DNA of 22,250 nucleotides from an uncultured Pseudoxanthomonas sp. GTDB taxonomy: Bacteria > Pseudomonadota > Gammaproteobacteria > Xanthomonadales > Xanthomonadaceae. The notes beneath the pieces are model-generated. The model was not told where the DNA came from, did no database searches, and saw only the letters and a list, made by a program, of their open reading frames with translations. The stretch is from NCBI GenBank assembly GCA_946886405.1, contig CAMPIO010000056.1:1-22250 (forward strand). Direction: 5' to 3'. The translations under genes were made by a program, and so were the position numbers. Positions within the stretch are counted from its first letter, which is position 1; each line of letters starts with the position of its first letter. Shown one piece after another: positions 1-7,805 of this stretch.

Positions 1-25
1 ATGCTGTTCCTCCATACGTGCAGAA

Positions 26-55
26 AGCATCGCGCCCGTGGGGCGCTCCTACAGG
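26..55. repeat. REP-like hairpin at the 3' end of lpxH
   Basis: Read on the minus strand this is GTAGGAGCG followed by a hairpin with stem GCGCCC/GGGCGC and a 3-base loop (plus-strand positions 32-46). It begins with the same GTAGGAGCG as the repeats near 2.8 and 14.9 kb, but the hairpin body differs. The lpxH stop codon (TAG, complement of 49-51) lies inside the GTAGGAG start of the element. The hairpin directly follows the gene and may help end its transcript, although there is no good T-run. Confidence 0.5.
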
Positions 56-789
56 AGTGCTTCCAATGTCATCCCGTCGGGCTCCACGCGCAACACCGAG
101 CCCTGCTCGTACCAGTCGCCCAGCACGATGCGCCGGCATGCGCGCTTACCGACGGTGAGTTCATGGATCGCCGGCCGGTGCGTGTGGCCGTGGATCAGCG
201 TGTCGATGCCGAACTGCGCAAACGTCGCGTCGACCGTTGCCGGCGCCACGTCGGTCAGGGTCTCGAACTGCGCCTTGTCGTTCTGCTTCATGCCGCCCTG
301 GTGGGCCGCACTGGCCGCGCGTGCCTGGGCGGCGAACGCCACCCTGGCTGCCAGCGGCTGCGACAGGAACTGCGCCTGCCACGCCGGGTTGCGCGTCTGC
401 GCACGGAACGCCTGGTAGGCGGTGTCACCGGTGCACAGCAGGTCGCCGTGCATCAGCACAGCAGGCTTCCCGTACAGCATGACGACGGCCGGGTCGGGCA
501 GGATGCGCATGCCGGCGCGCCGCGCGAACGCATCGCCCAGCAGGAAATCGCGGTTTCCGCGGATGAAGAACACCGGCACCCCGGCGTCGGCGACCTCGCG
601 GATGCGCGCGCATACGTAAGCGCCGGTCTCGGACGGATCGTCGTCGCCTACCCAGGCTTCGAACAGGTCGCCGAGGATATAGAGCGCGTCGGCACGGGTA
701 CCCTCTTTCCGCATGAAGGCGCCGAACAGCTCGGTCACGGCCGGACGTTCGGCATCCAGGTGCAGGTCGGAGATGAAGAGCGTGGTCAT
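49..789 (-). CDS. lpxH: UDP-2,3-diacylglucosamine diphosphatase LpxH
   Basis: LpxH is a peripheral inner-membrane hydrolase of lipid A synthesis. It cleaves UDP-2,3-diacylglucosamine to lipid X and UMP. The 246-residue protein has the family's usual length and the full calcineurin-like metallophosphoesterase set: D8 and H10 in SDLHLD, D41 in the LGDLFEAW motif, N79 in GNRDF, H114 in MHGD and H200/H202 in GHTH. The start at 789 puts the SDLH motif at residues 7-10, as is normal. It diverges from gltX across about 90 bases. A TAGAAT hexamer (complement of 796-801) ends only six bases before the ATG and no Shine-Dalgarno sequence is visible, so a leaderless message is possible (inference). The last codons run into a REP-like repeat that supplies the stop. 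Confidence 0.95.
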   Translation of the reverse strand: MTTLFISDLHLDAERPAVTELFGAFMRKEGTRADALYILGDLFEAWVGDDDPSETGAYVCARIREVADAGVPVFFIRGNRDFLLGDAFARRAGMRILPDPAVVMLYGKPAVLMHGDLLCTGDTAYQAFRAQTRNPAWQAQFLSQPLAARVAFAAQARAASAAHQGGMKQNDKAQFETLTDVAPATVDATFAQFGIDTLIHGHTHRPAIHELTVGKRACRRIVLGDWYEQGSVLRVEPDGMTLEALL

Positions 790-880
790 GGAGGGATTCT
801 AAGCCCTCCCCTTGAAGGGGAAGGCGGAAATGCGTCGCGCGCAGGGTAAAATTGCAGGATTCCGCCTATCGAGCTTCTCC

Positions 881-2287
881 ATGGCCTGCCGCACCCGCTT
901 CGCTCCCAGTCCCACCGGCTACCTGCATATCGGCGGCGCCCGCACGGCGCTGTACTGCTGGCTGGAAGCGCGCCATCGCGGTGGGGATTTCATCCTGCGC
1001 ATCGAGGACACCGACCGGGAACGCAGCACGCAGGCCGCCATCGACGCCATCCTCGACGCCATGCAGTGGCTGGATCTGGGCTACGACGAAGGCCCGATCT
1101 ACCAGACCCAGCGCATCGACCGCTACCGGGAGGTGGCCGAACAGCTGGTGGCCGCCGGCAAGGCCTACTACGCCTACGAGACGCGTGAGGAACTGGACGC
1201 CATGCGCGAGGCCGCCATGGCGAAGCAGGAGAAGCCGCGTTACAACGGCGCCGCGCGCGAGCAGAACCTGCCCCACCGCGACGACCCGAACCGCGTCATC
1301 CGCTTCAAGAATCCGCTCGACGGCGTGGTCGCCTTCGACGATCTGATCAAGGGTCGCATCGAGATCGCCAACAGCGAACTCGACGACATGGTCATTTTCC
1401 GTCCGGATGGCTATCCCACCTACAACTTCGCCGTCGTGGTCGACGACTGGGACATGGGCATCACCGAGGTGATCCGCGGCGACGACCACATCAACAACAC
1501 GCCACGCCAGATCAACATCTACGAGGCGCTGGGCGCACCGGTGCCGAAGTTCGCGCACATGCCGATGATCCTGGACGAGGAGGGCGCCAAGCTGTCCAAG
1601 CGTACCGGTGCGGCCGACGTGATGCAGTACAAGGACGCCGGCTATCTGCCGCATGCGCTGATCAACTACCTGGCGCGCCTCGGTTGGTCGCATGGCGACC
1701 AGGAACTGTTCTCGCGGCAGGAACTGATCGACCTGTTCGACGTCAAGGACGTGAACTCCAAGGCCGCGCGCCTGGACATGGCCAAGCTGGGCTGGGTCAA
1801 CCAGCATTACCTCAAAACCGATGCGCCTGCGGACATCGCGCCGCATCTGGTCTACCAGCTGGAAAAGCTGGGCGTCGATCTCGCCGCAGGTCCTGCGCCG
1901 GCCGATGTCGTGGTCGCGCTGCGCGACCGCGTGCAGACGCTGAAGGACATGGCCGAGAAAGCGGTGGTCTGGTACCAGCCGCTGACGAGCTACGACGATG
2001 CGGCCGTGGCCAAGCATCTGGGCGCGGCGGCCCAGGCCCCGCTGGCGAAGGCCCGCGAGTCTCTGGCGGCGTTGGCGGAATGGAGTGTCGAAAGCGTATC
2101 GGCGGCACTGCACGAGGCCGCAGCGGCGCTGGAACTGGGCATGGGCAAGGTGGCGCAGCCGCTGCGCGTGGCCATCACCGGCACACAGGTCAGCCCCGAC
2201 ATTTCGCAGACCGTCTACCTGGCCGGTCGTGACGAAGCCTTGAAACGCATCGACGCCGCACTCATCAAGAGTGGTACGAACGCCTGA
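881..2287 (+). CDS. gltX: Glutamyl-tRNA synthetase
   Basis: This class I aminoacyl-tRNA synthetase charges tRNA-Glu with glutamate in the cytoplasm. Starting at 881 the protein has 468 residues, the usual length, and begins [19 protein letters not shown], with the HIGH-type motif at about residues 17-20. The KMSKS-type motif is KLSKR at residues 237-241. The open frame continues 23 codons upstream to 812, but that extension lacks family character and enters the intergenic spacer, so 881 is preferred. A TAAAAT at 848-853 could be a -10 element, but no convincing -35 is visible. zur follows after 14 bases and may be co-transcribed. Confidence 0.96.
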   Translation: MACRTRFAPSPTGYLHIGGARTALYCWLEARHRGGDFILRIEDTDRERSTQAAIDAILDAMQWLDLGYDEGPIYQTQRIDRYREVAEQLVAAGKAYYAYETREELDAMREAAMAKQEKPRYNGAAREQNLPHRDDPNRVIRFKNPLDGVVAFDDLIKGRIEIANSELDDMVIFRPDGYPTYNFAVVVDDWDMGITEVIRGDDHINNTPRQINIYEALGAPVPKFAHMPMILDEEGAKLSKRTGAADVMQYKDAGYLPHALINYLARLGWSHGDQELFSRQELIDLFDVKDVNSKAARLDMAKLGWVNQHYLKTDAPADIAPHLVYQLEKLGVDLAAGPAPADVVVALRDRVQTLKDMAEKAVVWYQPLTSYDDAAVAKHLGAAAQAPLAKARESLAALAEWSVESVSAALHEAAAALELGMGKVAQPLRVAITGTQVSPDISQTVYLAGRDEALKRIDAALIKSGTNA

Positions 2288-2301
2288 TTCGGGATCGCCC
2301 C

Positions 2302-2790
2302 ATGTCGAACGCCCACGCCTGCACCGACCCGCACCACCACGTCCACGATGCGCAAGCATTCGTGACGGCGGTGGAACACGCGTGCCAGGAGCGTGGCCTG
2401 CGGCTGACCCCGATCCGTGCCCGCGTACTGCAGCTGATCGCCGAAGCCGGCAAGCCGGTGAAGGCCTACGAACTGCTGGAATGGGTGCGCGCCACCAAGG
2501 GCGTCGGTGCCGATGCGCCGCCAACGGTGTACCGCGCACTCGATTTCCTGATGGCCAACGGCTTCGTGCACAAGCTTGAGTCGATGAACGCCTTCGTCGC
2601 CTGCCACCACCCCAACAGCGCGCAGCACTCGGTCCCGTTCCTGATCTGCGACCGCTGCCACAGCGCGGTGGAACTGGAAGACCGCGACGTGGTGGCGGCA
2701 CTGGACGCGCGCGCCAAGGCCCTCGGCTTCCAGCCGCAGGCGCAGACGCTGGAAGTGCACGGGCTGTGCGCGCGGTGCGCCGAGGCGTAA
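2302..2790 (+). CDS. zur: Zinc uptake regulator Zur (Fur family)
   Basis: A 162-residue Fur-family repressor that binds DNA when loaded with zinc and shuts off zinc-uptake genes. The winged helix covers roughly residues 20-95, with the recognition segment around PPTVYRALDFL. Structural-zinc cysteines appear as C116-x-x-C119 and C156-x-x-C159. H90, C101 and H109 match the positions of the regulatory zinc site in E. coli Zur, with an acidic ligand near 124-126. The end, EVHGLCARC, closely resembles E. coli Zur, which favours Zur over Fur or PerR. The N-terminus has an extra His cluster (HHHVH, 11-15). It lies 14 bases after gltX. A Zur-box-like site at 6959-6973 makes the TonB receptor at 4748-6925 a likely target. 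Confidence 0.92.
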   Translation: MSNAHACTDPHHHVHDAQAFVTAVEHACQERGLRLTPIRARVLQLIAEAGKPVKAYELLEWVRATKGVGADAPPTVYRALDFLMANGFVHKLESMNAFVACHHPNSAQHSVPFLICDRCHSAVELEDRDVVAALDARAKALGFQPQAQTLEVHGLCARCAEA

Positions 2791-2803
2791 GGCTGCTGCC
2801 GTT

Positions 2804-2946
2804 GTAGGAGCGACGTGAGTCGCGACCGCAGACTTGCAGCGTAGTGAACCGTTGTCTCGCGAAGGATGAGGCAGCTGCCGTCAATGAAGTCCCATCGGTG
2901 TACCCGGCGTCGGATGGCGTGCGGTCGTGACTCGCGTCGCTCCTAC
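2804..2946. repeat. Inverted REP pair (REPIN-like), GTAGGAGCG family
   Basis: The left arm at 2804-2829 starts GTAGGAGCGACGTGAGTCGC. The right arm at 2921-2946 is its inverse with two mismatches over 26 bases. Each arm can fold a small hairpin (GCGAC/GTCGC around GTGA in the left arm) behind a 5' GTAG, the layout typical of REP sequences mobilised by RAYT transposases. About 91 bases separate the arms. The element fills the space between the convergent zur and MFS genes, 13 bases after one stop and 11 before the other. Confidence 0.75.
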
Positions 2947-2957
2947 AAAAGCACTGC

Positions 2958-4190
2958 TCAAGCCGCCGCCGGCACCGCCTTGGGTGAGCGTTCCCTGATC
3001 GGTAGATTCGCGATCGCCGCAACCAGCGCCAGCGCCATGTCGAGATACCACATCCATGTGTAGTCGCCCGAGCGTTCGAGCGCGAGGCCTCCGAGCCAGG
3101 CGCCGAAGAAGCCGCCGATCTGGTGCGACAGCAAGGTCAGCCCGAACAGCGTGCCCAGGTAGCGCGGGCCGAACAGCTTGCCGACCAGGCCCGCCGTCGG
3201 CGGCACGGTGGCCAGCCAGGTGAAGCCGAGCGCGGCGGCGAACACGTAGAACGTCAACGGCGTCGGCGGCGCCATCAGGTACAGCGCGATCATCACCGCG
3301 CGGCTCGCATACATCACCGCGAGGATCCACTTCATCCGCACGCGCTGGCCCAGTGCGCCGGCGACCAGGCTGCCGGCCACGTTGAACAGGCCGATCAGCG
3401 CGATGGATATCGCCGATACGCTGGGTGAGAGGCCACACAAGGCGATTTCGCCGGGCAGGTGCGTCACCAGGAAGGCGATGTGCACGCCACAGGTGAAGAA
3501 GCCGAGATGCAGCATCCAGTAACTGCGATCACGCAGCGCAATGGCGATCTGCTGCTTGAGGGTTATGTTGCCGACGGCAGTTGCCGTGGAGGCAGGTGTG
3601 ATGGCGGCTTTCCTTCGCAGCGGGAACGCCAGCGGAATCGCGAGCAGCGAGGCGACGGCCAGCGTATACATCGCGCTGGCCCAGCCGGCGAAGGCGATGA
3701 CGGCCTGCACCAGCGGTGCGAACACGAACTGCCCGAGCGAACCACCCGCATTGATGAAGCCGGCGGCGAAAGAACGCTTCTCCGGTGCGAGCTGCTGCGC
3801 GGTGGCGCCGATCAGGATGGAGAAGCTGCCGGCGCCCGCACCCGCCGCCGTCAGGATGCCCAGCGTGAACATCAGACCCCACGGTGACGTCAGGTGCGGA
3901 GTCAGCGCGAGGCCCAGGGCGAGTAGTAGGCCGCCCAACACCAGCACGCCGGTGGAGCCTCGTTTGTCGGCAATGGCGCCGAACACCGGTTGCACCGCAC
4001 CCCACGTGAACTGGCCAATCGCTAGCGCGAAGCTGATCGCGGCGATGCCGATGCCGGTGTCCTGGTGAATCGGCGCGACGAACAGACCGGTCGTCTGCCG
4101 CGCGCCCATGGTGATCATCAGCATGCCTGCGGCTGCCAGCAGCAGGCCCCAGTGCATGCGCGGGGCAGGCGTTGCGATCGCGGCGCTCAT
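2958..4190 (-). CDS. MFS transporter
   Basis: A 410-residue inner-membrane major facilitator with the normal length for 12 transmembrane helices. Hydrophobic segments are visible throughout, and GAIADKRGS after the second helix is the loop 2-3 signature of the superfamily. The general look is that of the MFS_1 group that includes the oxalate/formate and monocarboxylate-like carriers, but the substrate cannot be read from sequence. Its start overlaps the stop of the upstream marR gene by four bases (ATGA, 4187-4190), so the two are almost certainly one translationally coupled transcript. This suggests a drug- or metabolite-export role controlled by the MarR protein (inference). Confidence 0.88.
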   Translation of the reverse strand: MSAAIATPAPRMHWGLLLAAAGMLMITMGARQTTGLFVAPIHQDTGIGIAAISFALAIGQFTWGAVQPVFGAIADKRGSTGVLVLGGLLLALGLALTPHLTSPWGLMFTLGILTAAGAGAGSFSILIGATAQQLAPEKRSFAAGFINAGGSLGQFVFAPLVQAVIAFAGWASAMYTLAVASLLAIPLAFPLRRKAAITPASTATAVGNITLKQQIAIALRDRSYWMLHLGFFTCGVHIAFLVTHLPGEIALCGLSPSVSAISIALIGLFNVAGSLVAGALGQRVRMKWILAVMYASRAVMIALYLMAPPTPLTFYVFAAALGFTWLATVPPTAGLVGKLFGPRYLGTLFGLTLLSHQIGGFFGAWLGGLALERSGDYTWMWYLDMALALVAAIANLPIRERSPKAVPAAA

Positions 4191-4636
4191 GCAGGGTCTC
4201 CCAGATGCTGCCGCAGAAGATCGTCAAGGTGGTCCAGGTCGCCGTGCAGCCGCTTGATGCCCGATTCGCCGAGCATGCCGTCGATGACCGTCTGCGCGCG
4301 TCGCCACAAGGGCTTTGCTGCGGCCAGCCGATCGCGGCCCGGCGCGGTCACGGCGACCAGGCGCTGACGCGCATCGCGCCCGCAGACCGTTTCCACCAGA
4401 CCGGCGGCCACCAAAGGCGACAGGTTGCGGGTGAGCGTGGTGCGATCCATGCCCAACTCGTCGGCCAAGCCACCCAGGGCGCGTGGCTCGCGCTCGCTGC
4501 GGCGCAGGATCGAATACTGGTTGAGACTCAGGCCGACAATGGCGAGCTCGTGATCGTAGACCTGCGTCACCCGACGGCTGGCGCGGCGCAGGCGGAAGCA
4601 GGTGCACAGGCTGGAGGTAGCGGGCGAGGGCGTCAT
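4187..4636 (-). CDS. MarR-family transcriptional regulator
   Basis: A 149-residue protein with the MarR winged-helix fold. The recognition region is LADELGMDRTTLTRNLSPL, followed by the wing GRDARQRLVAVT and a C-terminal dimerisation helix. Two cysteines near the N-terminus (SLCTCFRLRRASR, C11 and C13) lie about where some redox-sensing MarR/OhrR proteins carry a reactive cysteine, so oxidant sensing is possible but unproven. It is the first gene of an operon with the MFS transporter. A perfect 22-base palindrome begins 27 bases upstream, inside the likely promoter, which suggests autorepression (inference). Confidence 0.9.
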   Translation of the reverse strand: MTPSPATSSLCTCFRLRRASRRVTQVYDHELAIVGLSLNQYSILRRSEREPRALGGLADELGMDRTTLTRNLSPLVAAGLVETVCGRDARQRLVAVTAPGRDRLAAAKPLWRRAQTVIDGMLGESGIKRLHGDLDHLDDLLRQHLGDPA

Positions 4637-4662
4637 CGGCGGGGCTAATCAGGATTCGGGCA

Positions 4663-4693
4663 ATTATGTGTATATACACATAATGGACGTCAA
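4663..4693 (-). promoter_or_regulatory. marR-MFS promoter with perfect 22-base operator palindrome
   Basis: Positions 4663-4684 are a perfect inverted repeat made of half-site ATTATGTGTAT and its complement, strikingly AT-rich in this GC-rich sequence. On the minus strand a TTGACG -35 (complement of 4688-4693) and a CATAAT -10 (complement of 4663-4668) flank it at 19-base spacing. The palindrome therefore fills the spacer and the -10. This is the usual position for a MarR autorepression operator. Confidence 0.7.
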
Positions 4694-4724
4694 GAAGGGC
4701 GGCTGCCATGCCGGCCAGCCGCCC
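4692..4724 (-). terminator. Rho-independent terminator after the TonB receptor
   Basis: A perfect 9-base stem (GGGCGGCTG at 4697-4705 with CAGCCGCCC at 4716-4724) closes a 10-base loop. On the minus strand it is followed by TTCTT. It lies 23 bases beyond the stop of the TonB-dependent receptor and just before the marR promoter, insulating the two units. Confidence 0.7.
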
Positions 4725-4747
4725 GGGGGAGGAACGTCAGCGATGGA

Positions 4748-6925
4748 TCAGAAGTACGCGCGGATGCCGAATGCCACGCCGCGACCCGGCAACGGGGCGT
4801 AATCGCGCAACAGCGAGGTATGCGGGCGGGCTTCCTCGTCGGTCAGGTTGCTGCCGTCCAGGAACACTTCCCAACTCGACGCCACGCGATCCCAGCGATA
4901 GGCCAGGTGGGCATCGACCAGCGTGTAGCCATCGCTCGAACTCTCGTTCTGTGCCACGTCATCCTGCTTGCTGTAACGCACCGCACCGAGGGATGCGCGC
5001 CAGCCGCCCAGCGACCATCCCAGGTCCGCACCGACGCGCATCGGCGAGATGCGCGGCAGGTAGCCGCCTTGCGCGATGTCGACTTCGTAGCCATGCGTAT
5101 GGTCACCGTGCGGTACTTCAAAGGTGACGGTGCGCAGGCCGCTGCCATCCAGCTTCGCGCGAATGTAGTCGCCATACAGGCGCAGATCCCAAACGCCCGC
5201 CGTCGTGTCGGCGAGCTGGATCTTCGCCTCGGCCTCGGCGCCGGTGAAGGTGGCGTCGTCCTGCGTCCACAGCCGCACGGGATAGCCTTCTTCTTCCACG
5301 CCGGTATCGGTGAGGTAGATGAAGTCCTTGAACTTCGTCTGGTACACCGCGAGCTTCAGGTCCACGCGATCGGTATGCCAGTGCGCACCGATCTCCGCCC
5401 GCACTCCCTTCTCCGTGTCCAGCGAGGCGTCGCCGATCTCGATCGACTGCGTGGCCACGTGGGTGCCGCCGGCGAACAGTTCCTCATTGGTCGGTGCACG
5501 TTCGGAGCGGTCCAGCCCGAAGCGCAGGTCGAAGCCGTCGCTCAGGCGCCAGATCGCGGCGGCTGACAGGTTGATGGCGTCGAAATCGGTGGATGCGCGA
5601 TCCTCCGGCTTCAGTTTGACCTGATCGTAGCGGCCGCCGAGTTCCAGCTTCCACGGGCCGAAGTCCTTCTGCTGCAGCACGAACAGGCCCAGCGTGTCGG
5701 TGACGGTGGACGGCACGAAGGCCTCCGCGCCCACCGCGCTGAAATCGGTGCTGCCGAACTGCAGGCCGAATGCGCCGCGCCAGCCGTTCCAGGTCTTCTG
5801 TACCGCTTCAAGACGAGCGTCGTAGCCTTCGTTGGTGAAGCGGGTGCCGACTTCATCACCCTCCAGTTCGAGGTGCTCGTAGTCGTTCCACGCGGCGCGC
5901 AGGTTGATGCTTTCGAGGAAGGAAACCGGGTCGTACACGCCCGCTTTCAGGTCCAGGCGGTTCTGCACCATGTCGATGCGAACCGGGCCTTCTTCATGCT
6001 CCTCATGGTCGTGGTCTTCTTCACCATCGTGGTCATGGTCGTGGTCTTCCTCGCCGTGCACATGCGCGCCGGCGGGAATGCCGTAGTTGCTGCGGTAGGT
6101 GCTGGCGGCCAGACCGAAGTAGCCACGGTCGCCCAGGTAGGTGGCGCCAACCGCGCCTGCCTTGGTCCTGACCGAACTGTTGGGCAACGTACCGTTCGGC
6201 TGGGGCTCCTCTTCGTGCTCCTCGCCCTCCTCGTGGTCGTGCAGGATGGCCACGCCGGGGATGTCGTAGTCATCGGTATCGCGTACCAGGCCATCGACGT
6301 GCAGCACCCAGTTGCCGCTCACGCCGTCGAGACGGAACATGCCGGTACGTTCGTCGTTGACCGTGTTGCCACGTACTTCGGCACGGCCGCTCAGCGGCTG
6401 GTCGGGAATCGATTCGGCCAGGCGTCCGTCCACCACGTTGACAGCGCCGCCGATCGCGCCGCTGCCGAACAGCAGCGTGGCGGGGCCCTTCAACACTTCG
6501 ATCTGGTCGGCGAGGAAGGGTTCGATGCTGACCGCGTGGTCGGCGCTGACGGTCGAAGCATCCATCGAACCGATGCCGCCTGACAGCACCTGCACGCGCG
6601 GGCCCTCCTGGCCGCGGATGATCGGTCGGCCGACGCCGGTACCGAAGTAGGTGGTCTGCACGCCCGGCAGCTTGGCCACGGTTTCACCCAGGGTGCCGGC
6701 CTTTGCCTTGTCCAGGTCTTCGCCGTACAGCACATCGACGGGTGTCGCCACGGATTCGGCGTTCCCCTTCAGTGGCGAGGCGGTGACCACCACGGCGTCC
6801 AGGTCCTTGGGCGATGTGCCGGCGTCGGCATCATCGGCAATTGCCAAGGGGGACGCCAAGGCGAGGGTCAAGGCGATCGCGAGCGTGGAAGGGGTGGGCA
6901 GGAGGGGGCGACGCACGATGGGCAT
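4748..6925 (-). CDS. Zinc-type TonB-dependent outer-membrane receptor (ZnuD-like)
   Basis: A 725-residue outer-membrane receptor that should import a metal or metal complex using TonB energy. It has a signal peptide (about 1-30), a TonB box (DAVVVTA, about 43-49), a plug with RGQEGPRVQVL and LKGPATLLFGSGAIGG, a 22-strand-type barrel and the terminal aromatic of outer-membrane proteins (RAYF). The loops are strongly His/Asp/Glu-rich at about 229-240 and 288-313, with HGDHTHG near the C-terminal third. This resembles the zinc receptor ZnuD. Upstream is a good promoter overlapped by a Zur-box-like sequence, so expression in zinc limitation is expected. It diverges from a MerC-like gene. Copper or another metal cannot be excluded. 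Confidence 0.9.
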   Translation of the reverse strand: MPIVRRPLLPTPSTLAIALTLALASPLAIADDADAGTSPKDLDAVVVTASPLKGNAESVATPVDVLYGEDLDKAKAGTLGETVAKLPGVQTTYFGTGVGRPIIRGQEGPRVQVLSGGIGSMDASTVSADHAVSIEPFLADQIEVLKGPATLLFGSGAIGGAVNVVDGRLAESIPDQPLSGRAEVRGNTVNDERTGMFRLDGVSGNWVLHVDGLVRDTDDYDIPGVAILHDHEEGEEHEEEPQPNGTLPNSSVRTKAGAVGATYLGDRGYFGLAASTYRSNYGIPAGAHVHGEEDHDHDHDGEEDHDHEEHEEGPVRIDMVQNRLDLKAGVYDPVSFLESINLRAAWNDYEHLELEGDEVGTRFTNEGYDARLEAVQKTWNGWRGAFGLQFGSTDFSAVGAEAFVPSTVTDTLGLFVLQQKDFGPWKLELGGRYDQVKLKPEDRASTDFDAINLSAAAIWRLSDGFDLRFGLDRSERAPTNEELFAGGTHVATQSIEIGDASLDTEKGVRAEIGAHWHTDRVDLKLAVYQTKFKDFIYLTDTGVEEEGYPVRLWTQDDATFTGAEAEAKIQLADTTAGVWDLRLYGDYIRAKLDGSGLRTVTFEVPHGDHTHGYEVDIAQGGYLPRISPMRVGADLGWSLGGWRASLGAVRYSKQDDVAQNESSSDGYTLVDAHLAYRWDRVASSWEVFLDGSNLTDEEARPHTSLLRDYAPLPGRGVAFGIRAYF

Positions 6926-6954
6926 GGGATCGAGGGCTCGTGGGGAGTGAGGTA

Positions 6955-6983
6955 ATTATGTTATATTATACCAATAGTGACAA
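6955..6983 (-). promoter_or_regulatory. Receptor promoter with Zur-box-like operator
   Basis: On the minus strand a TTGTCA -35 (complement of 6978-6983) and CATAAT -10 (complement of 6955-6960) are separated by exactly 17 bases. Between and across them lies TGTTATATTATACCA (6959-6973), an inverted repeat centred on 6966 with one mismatched pair. It matches the known gamma-proteobacterial Zur-box core TGTTATANTATAACA except for one base. Zur-zinc binding here would block the promoter. The site also lies 33 bases upstream of the divergent MerC-like gene and could control both. Confidence 0.75.
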
Positions 6984-7006
6984 TGTAACTCTCCCGGAAG
7001 TCATAC

Positions 7007-7423
7007 TTGTCCCCCATGAAGTCTTCTTTCCGCTCCTTGCTCGACCGTTTCGCCGCCGCAGGCTCGCTGGTCTGTGCGCTCCATTGCGCCATCACGCCGC
7101 TGATGCTGGCGGTCATCCCCTCGTTGGGGCTGTCGATCTGGCTGGGAGACGGTTTCGAACGTGGCTTTGTCGTGTTCGTGACCGTGCTGGGCCTTTTCAG
7201 TCTGGTGTGGGGCTACCGCCGGCATCGGGCGTTCCGCGCGCTGGGCATGCTGCTGTTCGGCCTGGCCGCCTTGTGGGCCGGCGTGCTGTACGCGCCTTTG
7301 CATGAAGCCGTGGTGCCCCACGCGATCGTGATGACGGTCGGCGGCATGCTGGTGGGGCTTGCCCACTTGCTGAACCTGCGCCTGAACCACTGGCACGTGC
7401 ACGACGCCAGCTGCGCCCACTGA
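7007..7423 (+). CDS. MerC-domain inner-membrane protein
   Basis: A 138-residue protein with about four transmembrane helices and the MerC-family signature GSLVCALHCAITPL near the N-terminus (C23 and C27 from the TTG start). The C-terminus is His-rich (NHWHVHDASCAH). MerC is known as a mercuric-ion transporter, but no other mer genes are present. The pairing with a zinc-type receptor across a Zur box suggests a role in handling zinc at the inner membrane (inference). Start choice: GGAAG at 6996-7000 is ideally spaced from TTG 7007 but 15 bases from ATG 7016, so TTG is plausible. The ATG would shorten the protein by three residues. Confidence 0.85.
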   Translation: MSPMKSSFRSLLDRFAAAGSLVCALHCAITPLMLAVIPSLGLSIWLGDGFERGFVVFVTVLGLFSLVWGYRRHRAFRALGMLLFGLAALWAGVLYAPLHEAVVPHAIVMTVGGMLVGLAHLLNLRLNHWHVHDASCAH

Positions 7424-7519
7424 ACCTACGAGCGACCAGCTACGGCCGGCAAGGCACCGCTGTGGTAGGCTTTGCGGCCTCGCGCGCGGCGCCCCCGTTT
7501 CCGGTGGATGCCCGCGCAG

Positions 7520-7543
7520 CCGCCCCGACCCGGGCGGACTTTT
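7520..7543 (+). other. Small hairpin ahead of the THX gene
   Basis: CCGCCC (7520-7525) can pair with GGGCGG (7532-7537), followed by ACTTTT. It could be a weak terminator for the MerC-like gene or a leader structure of the THX message, which starts 21 bases further on. The sequence alone does not decide. Confidence 0.3.
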
Positions 7544-7564
7544 CATTGAATCAGGAGAACAAAG

Positions 7565-7738
7565 ATGGGCAAGGGTGATCGCAAGACGGCCAAGGGCAAG
7601 CGCTATTCGTCCAGCTATGGCAATGCCCGCAAGAGCACCGTCGCCAAGGCTGCCGTGGCGGCGACCGCGACCGCGAAGAAGGCCGTGGTGAAGGCGCCGG
7701 TCAAGAAGGCCGTGGCCAAGAAGGCTGTCGCCAAGTAA
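7565..7738 (+). CDS. 30S ribosomal protein THX family, with basic Ala/Lys tail
   Basis: A 57-residue, very basic protein starting MGKGDRKTAKGKRYSSSYGN. This matches the bacterial THX peptide (Thermus Thx begins MGKGDRR and also has a G-K/S-Y-G stretch), which sits in the head of the small ribosomal subunit. Here the THX core (about residues 1-25) is followed by a histone-H1-like tail of Ala, Lys and Val (KKAVVKAPVKKAVAKKAVAK). An ideal ribosome-binding site AGGAG (7553-7557) stands seven bases before the ATG, and a strong terminator follows, so it looks like a single-gene, well-expressed unit. Confidence 0.82.
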   Translation: MGKGDRKTAKGKRYSSSYGNARKSTVAKAAVAATATAKKAVVKAPVKKAVAKKAVAK

Positions 7739-7775
7739 GCCCTTCGCACCGGCATTGCCGGTTGCGGACACGAAG

Positions 7776-7805
7776 CCCCGGCCATGGCCGGGGTTTTCGT
7801 TTTAC
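7776..7805 (+). terminator. Rho-independent terminator after THX
   Basis: The 18-base palindrome CCCCGGCCATGGCCGGGG (7776-7793) is followed directly by TTTTCGTTTT. It ends the plus-strand THX transcript. Its T-run reaches the stop codon of the convergent hutI gene, so the two 3' ends touch. Confidence 0.85.

Noticed and set aside
800..822. CCCC-TTGAA-GGGG hairpin between lpxH and gltX as a terminator or operator
   Set aside because: The stem is only four strong pairs, both genes point away from it and it has no T-run. Chance in GC-rich sequence or a worn repeat is as likely.
866..3022. A 718-codon minus-strand open frame opposite gltX and zur
   Set aside because: It is a shadow frame caused by high GC and codon-position bias. 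It crosses two confident genes and the REP element and has no recognisable domain.
7007..7423. Mercury-resistance (mer) operon
   Set aside because: Only a MerC-domain protein is present, with no merR, merT, merP or merA. The context is zinc regulation.
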